Part shown: positions 13,071-23,100 of the stretch, one piece after another
Numbering within the stretch: the first letter of the stretch is position 1
Layout: every line of letters starts with the position of its first letter
Source of the DNA: Sternotherus odoratus
Lineage: Eukaryota; Chordata; Testudines; Kinosternidae
NCBI GenBank assembly: GCA_032164245.1
Contig: JAVMKO010000004.1
Span: 30,667,626-30,731,625 of the forward strand
DNA length: 64,000 nt
Direction of reading: 5' to 3'
Made by a program: the position numbers and the translations under genes
Notes under the pieces: model-generated
Databases searched by the model: none
The model's input: the letters and a program-made list of their open reading frames with translations, nothing else
What the model was told of the DNA's origin: nothing

Positions 13071-13986
13071 TGTAGCGGGGTGATACCCGCTCCCTGCCGG
13101 CCAGGGCTGGAATAGCCCTGGAAAGAGGGTTTGTAGCTGGCTGAGCCTGCTAGCAGGCTTAAGTGGAAAGCAGGCTCAGCTGTGTGGCCACGCCCCAAAC
13201 ATTCCAGGCTGTATAAAAGCCTGGGAGGCAGGAGTTAGGGGGAGAGAGAGAAAGGGAGAGTGAGTTTACTCTGAGGGCAGTCTACTCTGTAGGCAGCAGG
13301 AGACAGGGCCTGGCTGCAAAGTACCTGGACTGGGACAGGGCGTGGGTGAGGCAGCTGGGAGCCAGGGAGCCTAGGCTCTAGAGAGAGGGCCCCAGCTTGC
13401 TGAACCTAGGGAAGGCCCGACCCACGGGGTACTGGGGATTGCAAGGGGGCAGTCTCCTCTGCAAGCAGAGGGAGACAGGCCTGGCTGCTGGGAGCCTTTA
13501 GCAGAGTACCCAGACTGGGACAGGGCGAGGGCAAGGAAGCAGGGAGCCAGGGAGCCTAAGCTCTAGTGAGAGGGCCCCAGCTTGCTGAGCCTAGGGAAGG
13601 CCCGACCCACGGGGTACTGGGGGTTGCAAGGGGGCAGCCCTGGGCTGGTTAAGAGCAGCAGGCCAACCCCTTCTTGCCGGTGATGAGTAGCCATGAGACT
13701 GCAGTCAGCCTCAGAGAGACTGAGGCAGTGGTGACTGGCAGTGGCCGTATCTGAGGCAAGTTGGGGATAGTGGGTGTTGGGTTCCCCAGGGAGGGGAGAC
13801 TCTAAGACCAGGGGGGTACTGCAAGGGTGCAGCACCCTCAGCAAGGGGCTCCGGGGTCCAGGAAGGACACGGGGCCAGCGTGGAGAAGCGGACGTCGGCT
13901 GGCAGAAGGCGCTCCAGGGTCAAAAAGAGCTAATTCCCGTAAGACCAGACGGGGGCACCGGCGGGTGAGTGACTGACTCCGTTACA
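13071..13986. mobile_element. Solo LTR, 916 bp, inserted in an RTE-like LINE
   Basis: The ends are TGTAGCGGGG and CTCCGTTACA, giving an imperfect inverted terminus TGTARCGGRG with the usual TG...CA limits. The 5-bp direct repeat CACTC flanks it at 13066-13070 and 13987-13991. A TATAAAA box at 13212-13218 suggests plus-strand transcription. There is no internal region or second LTR, so this is a recombined solo LTR. A 5-bp duplication fits Ty3/Gypsy or some endogenous retroviruses; I cannot choose. It carries an internal duplication (13275-13631). Confidence 0.85.
13275..13631. repeat. Two-copy tandem duplication inside the solo LTR
   Basis: Copy 1 (13275-13446) and copy 2 (13447-13631) both begin with GGGCAGTCT, share blocks such as GACTGGGACAGGGCG and GGCCCCAGCTTGCTGA, and end near GGGGTACTGGGG. 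A third unit start (GGGCAG) follows at 13632 but diverges. The repeat lies downstream of the TATA box, in what would be the transcribed part of the LTR. Confidence 0.85.
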
Positions 13987-14294
13987 CACTCATTCAACAA
14001 CGAAGTGGAGTTAAGGATGTGATTCAGTCAATCTACGAAAATAAGCGCAGGTGGGCTGGTCACGTAGCGTGACTCCAGGACAACAGATGGACCGTATGGC
14101 TAACAGAATGGATTCCGCGAGGACAATCATGCCAACGCGGTCGCCCTCGACGACGTTGGGAGGATCCTATGGTCAAGATGTTTGGGCAGAGATCGTATCG
14201 ACTTGCGCAAGATAGGCAAAAGTGGAGCAGTATCGATTTAAGTTCATGGCGGAATCAAGATGCCGTGCAACGAGGACAAGTCGGATCTAAGTAA
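13987..14294 (+). pseudogene. RTE-like LINE ORF2 C-terminal region, 3' segment
   Basis: From 13992 the frame gives 100 codons to a TAA at 14292-14294, with one internal TGA at 14070-14072. Hallmarks in order are RSGVKDVIQSIY, KRRWAGHVA, DNRWT, RGRPRRRWED and LAQDRQKW, the characteristic tail of RTE-type endonuclease/reverse transcriptases. The frame resumes exactly where the 5' segment stops if the LTR and one CACTC copy are ignored. The TGA sits where Arg is expected, consistent with CGA-to-TGA decay. Many CpGs remain, suggesting a fairly recent insertion. Confidence 0.82.
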
Positions 14295-15065
14295 TCTAAC
14301 TAGGATGTGCATTGAACATGTAAGGGTGGCCTGTAAGGACAGGAGCTGAATCCCAGTTCCATCTCTCTCTGGTGTATGCAGTGGAAAAGCCCAACAACTC
14401 TTGATATAGCTCTTTTAATCTTCAAAGCAACGTTAGTCCTCACATCTCTGAAGTACTTAACTAAGTATCAGACCCACAGACAGGAAAATTAAGCAGATAA
14501 AATAAATGGTCTAATACTATAGAAAGAGTCAGTGTTCACAGTCCTATGTTTAGACCAGTAGGCCAGCTTGCTTTCTTAAAAGGAAGACAATCCATTCTAC
14601 TTATCTGTATTGGTCCTTGAAAAAACAGACACCACTGAAGTCAGGGGGAGTTTTACCATTTATTTTAATGGGCCCACTTGAGAAAGACAAGATGAGTGTA
14701 ATATAATGTTCCATTTTTTCCTGCTGGCAGAAATACTCGATTCAGCCTATTACCATTTTGATCATAAAACGTCCCCCACAGTATTGGCTACCAGATAGAC
14801 ATGGATCAGTTTGGCCAGCAAATTTAAATTCCATCCCTTCTCACACATGATGCTGTACTTTGGGGCAACCTGTTCTTGAAAAATTGGCAAGAAACCATTA
14901 AGGTGCAGAGTGCCTCCATAGATAGAAATTTGGCTGGTCAACATGGCTGATCTAGCAGGGAAAGTAATGCTTCAGAAAGGTGGACCTCAGACAAGTTAGA
15001 AATGTTTTGACACCATAATGTATGGATTATAAATGCTTGGAGCCAATATCACATTATTGAGTTAT

Positions 15066-15210
15066 GAGCCAGATTTTTAAAGGTATTTAGGCATCTGTAG
15101 ATAGGTGGCTAGTGGGATTTCCAAAAGTGCTTAAGTAGTTAGGTGCCTATATAGCATTGAAATCAATCAGCATCTTTAATCTCCACTATGCCTTTGAAAA
15201 TCTGGCCCTT
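15066..15210. mobile_element. Palindromic MITE (GCCAGATTTTTAAAGG ends)
   Basis: The left terminus GAGCCAGATTTTTAAAGG and right terminus CCTTTGAAAATCTGGCCC are inverted repeats. The interior keeps AGGCATCTG, GTGGGATTTCCAAAAG and AGGTGCC blocks, as in an abundant self-complementary reptile MITE. A more degraded relative may lie near 9645-9720. Confidence 0.6.
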
Positions 15211-15600
15211 TGCAACAATTGCACAATTGGAAAAAACACCTTATATGGTAGAATCAACTATGTTTGAACTCACATCATCTGTTTTTGTTACCATGTTTAT
15301 GCCAAAACACTCATTGATGAGTTAACATCTCTTATTATACAATGACACAAGTAATGTTTCAAGAATACAATCTAGTGAAGTAAAACTCTTCCATACAGGC
15401 AGCTGTTGTGAAGAATAATAAAACAGATGAATCTCAATAAAAAAAATGGTGATCACCAAAAATCATGGCAGGAAAGAAGGGCAACATTATTCGGGGGGTG
15501 GGAGTAGGAGGAGGAGGAATTGAGAAATGGGGTAACTCCCATTTTTGTCTAGGCAAATGACCAGTTGTAAGAAGTCAGGTCAAATTTTACACCGGTTTAC

Positions 15601-15654
15601 ACCTATGCCATTATGTTATTTAATATCACCTATGCCATTATGTTATTTAATATC
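15601..15654. repeat. Perfect 27-bp tandem duplication
   Basis: The unit beginning ACCTATGCCATTATG occurs twice with no mismatch (15601-15627 and 15628-15654). It is not part of a recognised element and looks like a recent local duplication. Confidence 0.95.
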
Positions 15655-16434
15655 AAGAACATCTAAGGAATTCTGGAAATATCAAGGCAATGATATCTAA
15701 GGCAATAGGAAAAATATTTTAAGACCCAGCACCAGTAAACATATTGAAATATGGAATTAATGAAGTTGCTTGCATGCAACTCAGGTCAGAATGGGGCTGT
15801 ATATACACGCAGGGTATACCAAACAGGGACACTGAGTTAATATTAGCTGTTATCAATGACAAAAAATGAACAAACTTAAGGATGACACTGCGTGAGTATG
15901 ATTTGAATTGTATACAGTATGTGCAAAACTTAAAAGTATTAATATTATATATTAAGTTTAATATAATGAAAACCTCTAAGACTTATGAGAAGTGTCAGGA
16001 TTTTATATTCTAAGGCCCTGTCTTCACTACCACTTTAATTCGATTTTAACGACGTTAGGTCGAATTAAACGTGTACCTGTCTTCACATACATGCCCTTAA
16101 CGTCGATTTAAAGGGCCCTCAAGATTGAATTTGTAACTCCAGCCTGACGAGAGAAATAAGGCTAATCTCGACATTCCAAGCTCGACTGTGGGCTAGTGAA
16201 GACGGAACCCGACATTAATAGCCTCCAGAGGCTGTCCCACAATGCTCCATTCTGACCGCTCTGGACTGCCTCACTGCTCCACTGTGACCGCTCTGCACTG
16301 CACTCTGAACTCGCTGCTCTGGCCAGGTAGATAAGACCCGGGAACATTTGAATACCATTTCCTGTTTGGTCAGCGTGGCCAGCTCACCTGAACAGCTCAG
16401 TCGCCATTCAGAGCAATCAGCAGCACTAGCCGCC

Positions 16435-16987
16435 ATGCAGAGCTCAGCATCACAAGACTCCATGCAGAGCTCATCTGCCCTGGAAACCAGCCAGAGGAGA
16501 AGAGCTCCAGCATGGTCCACTCGTGAGGTGCTGGATCTCATCGCTATCTGGGGAGAGGAATCCGTGATGTTGGAACTACGCAACAACAAACGGAATGCCA
16601 ACACATATGGAAGAGTCTCCAAGGCCATGCTAGAAAGGGGCCACAACAGAGACACCACACAGTGCCGCGTGAAAATTAAGGAGCTGAGGCAATCGTTCCA
16701 GAAAGCCAAAGAGGCAAATGGACGATCGGGGGGCGCGCCACGGACATGCAGGTTCTACAATGAACTAAATCAGATAATGGGGGGCGCCCCCACCACCATC
16801 GCGCTGGTCTGCGTGAACTCCGCAGATGGGATAATCGTCAGGGAGAAGACTGATTCCGAGGAGGATGACCATGAGGAAGAGGAAAATCTCACGGAGCAGC
16901 AGGAGCCCAGCGGAGAACCCGTGTTCCCAGAGAGCCAGGAGCTGTTTATCACCCTGGAGCCAGCACCCTCCCAAGCCTCCCAGGGGG
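16435..16987 (+). pseudogene. Harbinger Myb/SANT-like protein, exon 1
   Basis: The ATG at 16435 has a strong context (GCCGCCATGC). The longer open frame from 16348 begins with TTG, so I reject that start. The domain APAWSTREVLDLIAIWGEE to CRFYNELNQIMGG (about residues 20-105) is a trihelix Myb/SANT-like DNA-binding domain, as in the Harbinger-associated accessory protein and the related domain of vertebrate ZSCAN29-like proteins. An acidic region (DSEEDDHEEEE) follows. The exon ends at 16987, before GTAAGT at 16988, leaving one base of a split codon. In known Harbinger systems this protein helps bring the transposase to the nucleus and to the DNA ends. Exon 1 itself has no stop; the break is in exon 2. 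Confidence 0.85.
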
Positions 16988-17504
16988 GTAAGTGTTTCTT
17001 TTTTAAGGGATTACATGATGCGTGATTTTGTAAAGGAAGCATTTATTAATGAGTAACTTGCCCTAAGGTCTTAGCGTGCTTCCATTGCTGGTCAATTTCT
17101 ACTCAAAGAGTTTGTCAATATACTCCGGGATTGACCATAAGTCCTCCGCGGACATTTCAAGGAAGCTATCCAGGAGGTAGCGATGAATCCAGCGCAGCAG
17201 ATTTCTGGGGAGAGCCGCCTTATGTGGTCCCCCGCGATAGGACACCATCCCACGCCACGAAAGTAGTAAGTCGTCTGGTATCATTGAGCAGGCTAGCATT
17301 GCGGCGTATGGACCAGGACTTTGCATGGAGTCAAGGAGCATGCGCTCCCTATCTCTCCGAGAAATTCTCAGCAAAGTGATGTCATTCAGGGTTGCCTGTT
17401 TGAGATACAGACTGCAATTAGTAGGGAGATAAAGATTCCCAACTGCAAAGTACTCTTTTCTGCTGAGGACCGACCAACCGCACCCTCCCCCCCCCCACGA
17501 ACGC

Positions 17505-17660
17505 TGTCCGCCCCCCCCAGCCTGTAGCGGTAGCTACAAGGGAATCTGAGCAGTCTGCACGCGGTTGCTTCCGCTTCAGATCCAACGAGCACCCAACCCC
17601 CCCCCCCCCAGCCCGTAGCGGTAGCTAGCAGGGAAGCTGAACAGTCCGCAAGTGGTCTGA
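17505..17660. repeat. Two-copy C-run repeat in the Myb-gene intron
   Basis: Two blocks, each a long C run followed by GTAGCGGTAGCTA and then CAGTCYGC, begin near 17511 and 17600 (spacing about 90 bp). They lie in the predicted intron of the Harbinger accessory gene. C-run length differences suggest slippage. Confidence 0.75.
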
Positions 17661-18066
17661 AGAGCCCCCAAAAGACCTTAGCCCTTAGCGAGAGATTTTT
17701 TGGCCTATGCTTTGCAGTTTGCGGTTCAGTGGGAGCCACGCGGTGGGGGGAAGAGGGTGGGGTTACTCTACAATATGCAAGTGCTACTTTTAACTTACCA
17801 TGGCTGGCTGCACGGTGATTTCAGAAGCTGTGTTGGGCTGAGGCACGCATATGTGTGTGAGATGCTCTGACTTTTCTGTGAGCTATTCAGTCACTTTTAG
17901 GTGTAGAACATGACCTTGTACAGAAATCATATCAGGCCTCTGAATACTGAGGTTGCAAACGGCATAGTACTCCCATTGTGTACCGTCCGAGACTGCATCT
18001 GCCTCCTAACCTTGAATGTATCTGTCTCATAACTTTCAAACTTTCTTTTCCCACACTCGCCCACAG

Positions 18067-18587
18067 ATGAACAATTATCTCAGAATCCCCCGTCCTGCTC
18101 CTCCTCCCGCCGTGCATCGCAGATAAGAAAGCGTAAAAAGAAAACGCGAACACGCGATGATATGTTCACTGAACTCCTGGAGAACTCGCGCGCTGAGGCA
18201 GCCTGCCAGACGGATTGGAGGGAAAGAATGATACAGGCGAGGGATTGAGAGATATAGGCAAGGAATCAAGAGAGGCAGGAATCGAGAGCCGCTGCAGAAA
18301 AGAGGGAAGAGCGCGAAGAAAGACGCATGGATGCTTTGCTCCGCATAATGGAGGACCAGAGCGACATGCTGCGATCTCTGGTGGAGCTGCAGCATGCCCA
18401 AAGACCACCTCCGCAGCCCCTGTGTAACCACCTCCCCCCCTCCCCAACTCCCATAGATTCCCCACCCAGACACGGGGTGAGAACACGGGGGGGCAAGCTC
18501 CGTGGGCCGCTCCACTCGACCCCACAAGCCAGCAGAAGCAGCAGCAGCAGCAGCAGCAGCAGGCTGACGTTCTCAGAAAAGTTTTAA
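18067..18587 (+). pseudogene. Harbinger Myb/SANT-like protein, exon 2 (two stops)
   Basis: The acceptor TTTTCCCACACTCGCCCACAG ends at 18066. Joined to exon 1 the frame encodes a serine-rich linker, a basic cluster (IRKRKKKTRTRDDMF), then a predicted coiled coil (ERRMDALLRIMEDQSDMLRSLVELQ) and a proline-rich tail ending SFSEKF-like at TAA 18585-18587. The same order is found in full-length relatives. Two in-frame stops break it: TGA 18246-18248 and TAG 18255-18257. A (CAG)n run at about 18534-18560 encodes polyserine. The 86-residue open frame from 18327 is only the part after these stops. Confidence 0.82.
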
Positions 18588-18730
18588 AAGCTGCTGTGTC
18601 TTGCCCACCCCTCCTCTCCCCCCTTCCCACCCACCCACCCCGCTCTGTCCGCTCCTCCCCCACTGCGACTGCCGGTCTCCCTCCAGGAAACCAGGACAGT
18701 GATCTCCTGTATTTGTATTTCCCATGCACC

Positions 18731-18768
18731 AATAAAGGAACCATGATTTTTCAAACAGTGTTTTTATT
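18731..18768. terminator. Facing polyadenylation signals between the convergent Harbinger genes
   Basis: AATAAA on the plus strand at 18731-18736 lies about 145 bp past the Myb-gene stop. AATAAA on the minus strand at 18768-18763 lies about 80 bp past the transposase stop. The two transcripts would overlap by a few tens of bases at their 3' ends. Confidence 0.65.
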
Positions 18769-18848
18769 TCCTCTGCAAGCATGGGGAGGGGGGGAGGGAA
18801 AGAGGGTTCAAGGGCAGCAGGCTTAGAGCACAGCAAGGGAGCAGATTC

Positions 18849-20175
18849 TCAAACGCCATCTCGGGCACTCATAAAACTGTCTTTCAAGGCATCCCTGAGG
18901 CGCAGGGCCTCACGGTGTGCTCTTCTACTTTCCCTGTTGTTTGGCTGCTCATAAGTAGCAGAAAGTAAATTTGCCTCTGCCTCCCAGCCCGCCATAAACG
19001 TTTCGCCCTTGCTCTCACAGATATTGGGGAGCACAGAGCAAGCAGCAATAACAATGGGGATATTTCTCTCGCTGATGTCTGAGCGAATCAGTAAGGAACG
19101 CCATCTCCCCTTCAGACGGCCAAATGCACACTCTACGGCCATTCTGCACTTGCTCAGCCTGTAGTTGAACAGCTCCTGACCCCTGTCCAGGGCTCCTGTG
19201 TAGGGCTTCATAAGCCAGGGCAGTAGGGGGTAGGCTGGGTCTCCAATGATAACGATCGGCATTTCCACCCCCCCCCCCCCACGGAAATTTTCTGGTCGGG
19301 AAAGAAAGTGCCTTGCTGCAGCTGCCTAAAAACCCTAGAGTTCCTGAAAACACGAGCGTCATGAAGCTTTCCCGGCCACCCCATGTACAGGTCGGTGAAA
19401 CGTCCCTTGTGGTCAACCACTGCTTGCATGACCATTGAGTAATATCCCTTCCGGTTTCTGTACTCGGCGGCCTCGTGGTCCGGTGCCAGGATAGGGATAT
19501 GAATCCCATCTATAGCCCCACCACAGTTAGGAAATCCCATGGCGGCAAGCCATCTATTGTGGCTTGCAGGTTTCCGAGGTTTATAACCCGGTGTAGCAGC
19601 CGCTCGACGATTGCCCTGCTTACTTGCATCACAGCAAAGCCCACTGTAGACCTACCCACCCCAAACTGATTCGCCACTGACCGGTAGCTGTCTGGCGTTG
19701 CAAGCTTCCAGAGGGCTATCGCCACTCGCTTCTCCACTGTAAGGGCCGTTCTCATTTTGGTATTCCTGCGCCGGAGGGCCGGGGACAGCAAGTCACAAAA
19801 TTCCATGAAGGTGCCCTTTCGCATGCGGAAGTTTCTGAGCCACTGGGAGTCATCCCAGACCTGCAGCACTATGCGGTCCCACCAGTCCGTGCTTGTTTCC
19901 CTGGCCCAGAATCGGCGTTCGATGGCATGAGCCTGCCCCATTGCCACCAAATTTGACAGACTGTCAGTCACCCTACTTCCAAAAACGGCAGTGTCCATGT
20001 CGTCCCCGCTGTGCACGTCCTTGTCCATCTCCTCCTCACTGTCGTCGGGTTCCAGAAAGCGCAGTTCTCCCCGGATCGCATTCCTCCTCTGCAGACGGTG
20101 CAGCATGAACTCCGCAACCGTGATCGAGGTCCTCACAACGGCCATTACTGCAGCCGTGGTGTCAGCGGGCTCCAT
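18849..20175 (-). pseudogene. Harbinger (HARBI1-like) DDE transposase, two frameshifts
   Basis: The ATG at 20175 begins a 221-residue first part with an N-terminal acidic region and a helix-turn-helix-like segment (VEKRVAIALWKLATPDSYRSVANQFGVGRSTV, cited as a region, about residues 148-180). The DDE_4 nuclease follows in two other frames: AIDGIHIPI (first Asp) and GKLHDARVFR in the frame at 19540-19208, then GDPAYPLLPW (second Asp) and KCRMAVECAFGRLKGRW (Glu) in the frame ending at 18849. All three catalytic acids are therefore present. The first frameshift, near 19545-19555, looks like a one-base loss. The second falls in a run of 13 G (19268-19280 on this strand), so it could be slippage or a sequencing error. 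Confidence 0.9.
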
Positions 20176-23100
20176 GCTTGCAATGCTATGGCGTTAGCAC
20201 GGCGTGGAGAAAGGGCGCGAATTATGGGATGCCTACCTACAGTGCACCGCTCGTAATGGGGGTGGGCGGCGTGGAAAAAGGGCGCGAAATTTGGAAATGC
20301 CTACCCATAGTGCAGCACTCGAAATGGTGCCTGCTGGGGGATCAGGGAACTGTGGGATAGGTACCCAGAGTGCAACGCTCGTCATGTCGACGCTTGCAAA
20401 AGTTTTGCGGACAGACACTGTCGACTTGCTGTGCTTAGCTGTGCCTAGTGAAGACACACAACATCGACTGTATACAGTCACATTCACAACATCGAAATAA
20501 AGGAAATCGAACTACTGCTGTAGTGAAGACATACCCTAAGGTAAGCAACCTAGATATTCATGCTGATGATCTTTCCACAGGATATCAAATAGGTTCCTGC
20601 TTGCATCACAATCTTTAAAATAATGTCCACTCTCCTCTATTTGTCATTTCACTTGTATCCTTCTTGTACTTGTGCCTTTATTCCCATTCTTTGTGCTACT
20701 CCTAACTCCTGAAGCATCCTCTTTTGGGAGTACCAAGTTCCTCATTCTTTTCCTTTGAGCCTCCATCTAAAGGGGAGGAGGGGGCATGGATCAACATTCT
20801 CATCATGCTCCCCGTCAATCCCCGGCCTGGGCTAAGAAGAAATCCCTCTCTCTAAACCCAGTTGTTTTAATCAGCTTTCCGCTGCTGACTTCTATTTGAG
20901 CGTCTTCTCTTTTTTTTCAGTCTAATTTAAATTACCAACCAACCCAACTGCACACCACAAATTCAAATCTACCAAGACAGAAATGATAAACTTCAAGCCT
21001 CACTTTGCACTTTATGACAGGATGCTCTTCCTATGAAGCTGCATCTGTATAATTGAAGACAGGATTCACCCCTCAGACTCAATTAGATAACATCAGTAAT
21101 TCTCTTTATTTGTTGTGATCCTTTCCATTCCCTCTTTACTCCTTCTTTCATCTGTTGTCATCATAATTTGTGTTTGTCTAGTTTTAGGATATCTTCTTTT
21201 GGAGTGATGCACACCCAACCCCCACTTAATGTTCTGGTTCTACATTTCCATTTAAATCAATGGGAGCTGAGGACATAGGATTATAATGGATACCAAACAC
21301 AGACAGCCTGTTTGCAGATCTATTTTTTTTTACTATATAGCTGTGACTCCAAGCTTGACTATCTACTTAAGTCTGTTCAGCATTGCCCTTACTGTGAGGT
21401 CCAACAGGATTTGTCCATTTATTATATGCATAAAGGAGTAATATTTTGTCCTCATGTGTAACGCATTACAAAGAGAAGAATTTATTTTTCTTGAGTGGAA
21501 TCTCCAGTTTAGAACTGCTTTTGTTGCTATTTTGTAACTCCTAGTCTCAGAAAATTGTCAGCAGTCTAACTGCACATAATTAAGTACACAGGAGTGCGGC
21601 CATTCCAGGAAAGGTTTGACCATTTTCAACAGAATGGGATGAATGAGGTAATATTGCTCCAAATGCATCAACTACTCATGAATTATTGACTAATAGTATT
21701 GCTCTACAGTTCTGAACATGGCATTTTATTAAGCTTTTGACGCTATGATAGTGATAATGCATCTTGAACAACTGCATGACCGTGTGCAAAACTTAACCAC
21801 CTAGTCAATGAGGATGATAAACGGTGGCTATTTTTCTCCATGAAGAAGCAGTCTCTCTCAGTTAGCATGAACACAGGAACTCAGTTTTAACCACCCGGTC
21901 TGATTATGCTTGATGTAAGCTTTAGTAACTAGAGGCTCAAATCCAATCAGAGCCACAATATGATTAACAGAGAGACCTATACAGACAACAAACAATTGTT
22001 AGGTAAAAAATAGAAAGAGGAAAATATGCTATTTTTATTTCCACAGGAAGCTAATTCAAAGGTTCAATCTAATTGCTCTCATTATAAGTTACCCAAGAAG
22101 ATCTTAAAAAGTTAAAATAGAGTTCACAGCCTGGACCCAAACTGAGTAGTCACTAGGCCTGCCCCTTATTCCACCACAGCAGAGATAAAGCTAATAGTCA
22201 GTGAACTGCAAGTAAGCAACAACTGTCTGTAGTAAAATGTTGTAATGTGTGCAAGAAATCTACAGGCTAGTTTTGAAACTATTGGCCCTCAATATAAATG
22301 AGATTGCTAATTTAAAGTGATTTGAAAAATACTAATACAAATCCAAGTTCTGTTGAATATACATTTATGCCAGTCCAACTAAGCTGAATTCAATAAAATT
22401 GGACAGGTAAAACAGAGCAGAATCTGGCCCACAGTATTTATTTTCTGACTAAGCATGAATATCCCCCATTGACACTAATGGGAGTTGCACACAAACCTCT
22501 GGGGAGGATAAACCCTTAAGGCATTAATCTTGCTACAGAATCGGGTCATTTGCACTGCAATGACCTCAAACAGCTGTGGTGTAGTGGTTTACTGCACTTT
22601 CAACAGTGCAGTCAAGGGTTTTATGGAATGTCCATTATCAATCTATATTTTCAGAGGTTTACATAGCTTCCGGGGGGGAAAAAAGAAGAATTCCAAACAA
22701 ACTCCTTTCAGGTTTAAGCTTTGTATAAGGCTGACAGTCTGGGAGAGGAAAAAAACCCACCAAATTATTTTGCTCTTCAGGAAAGAAAACTTGACAGATG
22801 TACCGTCTTCGAGGTCCTGTCACTTTTGCCATGTTTTTACAGTGACAGGAAAAACAAAATTACAATATGATAGCTATATTTTCATCTTTTGAATAAAGTT
22901 GTAATGGTCAAGTTAAGAGTTCACCATTCTTCACATCTACCAGCATTTTATCCTTTTATTGTAACTGACCATATTGGATAGCAACAACAAATATATCTGG
23001 TTTTCCAATTATTATTAGTTTAGTTGCCAGTTGCAATAATATTCTTGACTCCACACAAGACAGACAATGAAGAAAGATTTTACCATCTGAAAAATTGGCC

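Larger units (their letters stand above)
16014..20536. mobile_element. Full-length PIF/Harbinger DNA transposon, 4.5 kb
   Basis: The terminal repeats are GGCCCTGTCTTCACTAC on the left and GTAGTGAAGACATACCC on the right. The element is flanked by TAA at 16011-16013 and 20537-20539, the 3-bp target typical of the superfamily. It carries the two classical genes in convergent order: a Myb/SANT-like DNA-binding protein (plus strand) and a DDE transposase (minus strand), both broken. Subterminal sequence on both sides is rich in short TCGA-containing motifs, possible protein-binding sites. The GC and CpG content is far above the surrounding intron. Confidence 0.95.
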
